DNA of 17,587 bases from Kangiellaceae bacterium. Its GTDB lineage: Bacteria; Pseudomonadota; Gammaproteobacteria; Enterobacterales; Kangiellaceae. Under the pieces are notes generated by a model that saw nothing but the letters and a program-made list of their open reading frames with translations, did no database searches and had not been told where the DNA came from. Below, piece by piece: positions 15,286 through 17,587 of the stretch (position 1 is its first letter; every line of letters begins with the position of its first letter). Location of the stretch: contig JASBTO010000263.1 in the NCBI GenBank assembly GCA_030148365.1, positions 1 to 17,587 of the forward strand. Direction: 5' to 3'. The position numbers and the translations under genes were made by a program.

Positions 15286-15861
15286 TCAGGGATTGTTACT
15301 GTCCCACGACTCGTTCAGTTCGTCGTCACGCCAGAACTTGGTACCCTTGACCATCGCCTGCAAGGCCAGTCCACTTTCCGTCAACTGATAGATAGTGACA
15401 TTGTCAAGAATGGCCTCGCCACCGATGGCGCCGCCTTTGTTGCCGGCTTTGGCAGCGGCATCCGCCTGACCGCCGAAGGTCCAGCCATGATCCACGAAGC
15501 GGTTCAGGGCGTCCCGGCTGTGAAAGACAAAGACCGCCCGGAAATCCTTGACCCCGGCACCCAGCCCCACGCCAACCTCGCCCATTTTCATGTAAATATC
15601 CTGGCCGGAAGCATTGTTCCGGACCACGCCGTAGCCACCCCCGAAACTGGCAAGGATGACATTGACGCTGGCATTGCTGAAGACCCCGTAACCGGCAGCG
15701 GAAGCAATCTGGGAGCGGACATCGGGTTTTTCCTGGTAGAGATCAGCCAGGACCCCGGCTTTCATCTCCTGCACGGCAGCGCGCTTTTCCTCAATGCTGC
15801 GTGTGGTCACGCAGGCGCTCAAGAGGACAACCAGCCCGGTCAATAGCATTAGACGAATCAT
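15286..15861 (-). CDS. YSC84/SYLF-domain lipoprotein
   Basis: A 191-residue predicted lipoprotein with the lipobox LLSAC and lipidated cysteine at residue 17. After a short charged helix (about 20-45), the rest matches the YSC84 (SYLF) domain: SAAGYGVFSNASVNVILASFGGGYGVV, the glycine-rich MGEVGVGLGAGVKDFRAVFVF stretch, and WTFGGQADAAAKAG. In eukaryotes this domain binds phosphoinositides; the bacterial role is unknown, with an envelope lipid-binding role as an inference. ATG 15861 has a strong ribosome site AAGGAG five bases upstream. An extended -10 promoter lies at 15915-15923, so it is probably transcribed by itself as well as from the acyltransferase side. Confidence 0.92.
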   Translation of the reverse strand: MIRLMLLTGLVVLLSACVTTRSIEEKRAAVQEMKAGVLADLYQEKPDVRSQIASAAGYGVFSNASVNVILASFGGGYGVVRNNASGQDIYMKMGEVGVGLGAGVKDFRAVFVFHSRDALNRFVDHGWTFGGQADAAAKAGNKGGAIGGEAILDNVTIYQLTESGLALQAMVKGTKFWRDDELNESWDSNNP

Positions 15862-15914
15862 GGCTTCTCCTTGTCAGCCCACTGGCCGACCCAATCTCGA
15901 TTTCAGGATCGCCA

Positions 15915-15923
15915 AGTATAGCA
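15915..15923 (-). promoter_or_regulatory. Extended -10 promoter for the YSC84 lipoprotein gene
   Basis: On the minus strand the sequence TGCTATACT combines the TGn extension with a 5-of-6 match to TATAAT. The -35 region is weak, as is common with extended -10 sites. Transcription would start near 15908, about 47 bases before the ATG, within the 99-base gap after the acyltransferase gene. Confidence 0.5.
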
Positions 15924-15960
15924 AATCGCCCGGTAGGGAGGCTCGTGGCGGCCCACCGCG

Positions 15961-16962
15961 TCAGTAGACCTTGCGGGCTCCTTCCGGACGAGACTTGAAT
16001 CGCTTGTAGGCCCATTCGTATTGCTCGGGCGCCATGCGAATCATTTCTTCGAATCGCAGGTTCATGGCGGTCGCAAACTCTGTTTCCGGCAGATCCGGAT
16101 CGATTGGCAGTTCCCGGAATCTGACGCTGAATCCATGCCGGTAGTCACAGCGGTACGCGCACATGTCAAAGAGCTCCGCGCCGCTTTTTTGCAGGAGTTT
16201 CTGCACCAGAGTCATGGTGTAGGCCGGCTCACCAAAAAAGGGCGCGAAAACGCCGGCATTTCTGCCCGGCTCCTGATCGGCGAGCAGGGCGACCACACCG
16301 CCTTGCCTCAGCGCGGTCATCATTTTTTTGAGTCCATGGCGATCCCCCGGCACAAGATTGGCGCCGGCACGGTTCCGGGCTTCCACCAGCAACTCGTCAA
16401 GCTCGGCGATACGGGGCTTCCGGTACATGGCGGTATAGCCAAACCGGCGCGCCATGAACCAACTCAAAAACTCCCAGTTGCCGGTGTGCGGGCCGGTCAG
16501 AAGTACGCCGCGTCCGGCGCTCAGGGTTGCCGCAACCCGCTCGGCGCCGTCCGCATCCAGTATCAGATTTTCCAGCCGGTCGTTCGGCCACAGCCAGACG
16601 GGGCCCAGTTCGCTGATTAATTGGCCACTGGTGACGATGCTGGTTTTTGCGAGGGCGTGGCGGGCGCGCTCGGACAAATGGGGATAACAGATTGCCAGAT
16701 TGGTGTGAGTGGTTTTGACGGCCTTTCCCTTGAGCCACCAGACAACATGACCCAGTGCGCGACCCGACCTTGCAGAGACAGACAGGGGCAGGGCAGCAAA
16801 GATTTTCAGCACCGCCTTGATCAGCGAGGCCTTGAAGGGCGCGGAAACGGAGGTTTTGTCTTTGGCCAAGGGTATCGGTTTCAGAGGGACAAACTGGCAC
16901 CAGTCTACTGGATTGCGCGCCGGCCTGGAAAGTTTGTTGTATTGGACATGCTGGCAATTCAT
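15961..16962 (-). CDS. Lysophospholipid/lipid A acyltransferase, LpxL/HtrB family
   Basis: A 333-residue inner-membrane-associated acyltransferase. A hydrophobic N-terminal segment (about 43-78) anchors it; the catalytic HX4E motif reads HTGNWE (H159, E164); ALLADQEPG and FAPFFGEPAYT follow, and the end has YEWAYKRFKSRPEG. The family adds secondary acyl chains to lipid A on the inner membrane; whether this copy adds laurate, myristate or works on another lipid cannot be read from sequence. The ATG at 16962 lacks a clear ribosome site and gives about 30 residues more than usual; an in-frame TTG at 16869 would give 302 residues but also lacks one. The gene diverges from the DUF885 gene 75 bases away. 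Confidence 0.92.
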   Translation of the reverse strand: MNCQHVQYNKLSRPARNPVDWCQFVPLKPIPLAKDKTSVSAPFKASLIKAVLKIFAALPLSVSARSGRALGHVVWWLKGKAVKTTHTNLAICYPHLSERARHALAKTSIVTSGQLISELGPVWLWPNDRLENLILDADGAERVAATLSAGRGVLLTGPHTGNWEFLSWFMARRFGYTAMYRKPRIAELDELLVEARNRAGANLVPGDRHGLKKMMTALRQGGVVALLADQEPGRNAGVFAPFFGEPAYTMTLVQKLLQKSGAELFDMCAYRCDYRHGFSVRFRELPIDPDLPETEFATAMNLRFEEMIRMAPEQYEWAYKRFKSRPEGARKVY

Positions 16963-17037
16963 TATTGGCGAACGCCGGAAGGCGCGTTAAGGTATAGAGA
17001 TATCGAATCGCTTCCAATCATCAGGATCCCGCTAATC

Positions 17038-17587
17038 ATGAATCATGTATTACTGAAAGCTTCCATGCCGCTGGCGATGCTGCTCGCTGTAACAGCCTGC
17101 CAGCCGGAAAATGCCAAAAGCCCGGCGCCGGTCCGCGCCGAAACCATGGCGGCGGATGCCAATGAACAGATGTCGGCCGAGGCCCGGAAAGCCGACAAGA
17201 TTTACGCGGATTATTTTGAAGTCCAGTTGGAGCTGAATCCCATTTCAGCCACCTTCCTCGGTGATCCCCGCTACAATGATCGCCTGGCCAACTCCCTCAG
17301 CCCCGAACACCGCGCCAAGTCACTGGCCATTGAAAAGGATTACCTGTCGCGCATCAGCGCAATTGATGACGGCAAGTTGTCCGGGCAGGATTTGCTCAGT
17401 TACAAGATCTTCAAGCAGGCCCGGGAGCGTGCCATCGAGGGCGACCAGTATCCCGGCCACCTGATCCCCATCAACCAGTTCTATAACGTGGCCAACTTTA
17501 TGGCCATGCTCGGCTCCGGAACCAGTGCCCAGCCTTTCAACACGGTTCAGGACTATGACAACTGGCTGAGCCGAATCGAGGATTTCA
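17038..17587 (+). CDS. DUF885 family lipoprotein (3' end missing)
   Basis: The frame starts at ATG 17038 and is open to the window edge, giving 183 residues. A signal sequence ends in the lipobox VTAC with cysteine 21, followed by a flexible Pro/Ala/Glu-rich linker to about residue 48. The domain then begins with YFEVQLELNPISATFLGDPRYNDRL, LSGQDLLSYKIF and GHLIPINQFYN, ending in FNTVQDYDNWLSRI; I recognise this as the N-terminal part of DUF885, whose members resemble zinc metallopeptidases and often carry an HExxH-like site further on, outside this window. A weak AGGA lies 11 bases before the ATG. Expression is divergent from the acyltransferase gene. The family call is fairly secure; activity is unknown. 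Confidence 0.88.
   Translation, partial: MNHVLLKASMPLAMLLAVTACQPENAKSPAPVRAETMAADANEQMSAEARKADKIYADYFEVQLELNPISATFLGDPRYNDRLANSLSPEHRAKSLAIEKDYLSRISAIDDGKLSGQDLLSYKIFKQARERAIEGDQYPGHLIPINQFYNVANFMAMLGSGTSAQPFNTVQDYDNWLSRIEDF

Overview
The window is ordinary, well-packed chromosomal DNA from a gammaproteobacterium. The evidence is gene content and order: the def-fmt-rsmB-trkA-trkH block, diverging from lysM-dprA-smg, with purE-tsaC-hemF nearby. This resembles the rearranged 'smf/fmt' neighbourhood of Vibrio, Shewanella and Pseudomonas. The DNA is moderately GC-rich. HemB carries the magnesium-type metal site found in Pseudomonas, and the oxygen-dependent HemF points to aerobic growth. An LpxL/HtrB-type acyltransferase and three predicted lipoproteins indicate a Gram-negative envelope. 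I cannot name the genus. I see no rRNA, tRNA, CRISPR array, insertion sequence, phage gene or attachment site.

Layout. (1) Bases 1-1575, plus strand: the 3' part of a K+ channel with two RCK (TrkA-N) domains, cut by the window edge just before its selectivity filter. (2) Bases 1572-9275, minus strand, read right to left: lysM-domain protein, dprA, smg, purE, tsaC, hemF, hemB, then a 346-base gap, a DUF4197 lipoprotein and a glutathione S-transferase. purE-tsaC-hemF-hemB are separated by 2 bases, 2 bases and a one-base overlap, so they look like one translationally coupled unit. The lipoprotein and GST genes overlap by four bases. (3) Bases 9276-9445: a divergent control region with repeated CCGGATAA-like elements. 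(4) Bases 9446-15256, plus strand: def, fmt, rsmB, trkA, trkH. (5) Bases 15286-16962, minus strand: a YSC84/SYLF lipoprotein and an LpxL-like acyltransferase. (6) Base 17038 to the right edge, plus strand: the 5' part of a DUF885 lipoprotein.

Function. The plus-strand core joins translation start and maturation (Fmt formylates initiator tRNA, Def removes the formyl group, RsmB methylates 16S rRNA) to K+ uptake (TrkA gates TrkH). The minus-strand cluster covers tRNA t6A synthesis (TsaC), purine synthesis (PurE), two heme steps (HemB, HemF) and natural transformation or recombination (DprA). A second K+ system lies at the left edge.

I found no convincing new multi-gene system. The items most worth checking are small: a plus-strand promoter, ribosome site and 16-codon frame in the 346-base gap; repeats in the lysM/def divergent region; PurE with no PurK beside it; and an excess of GGATCC sites.
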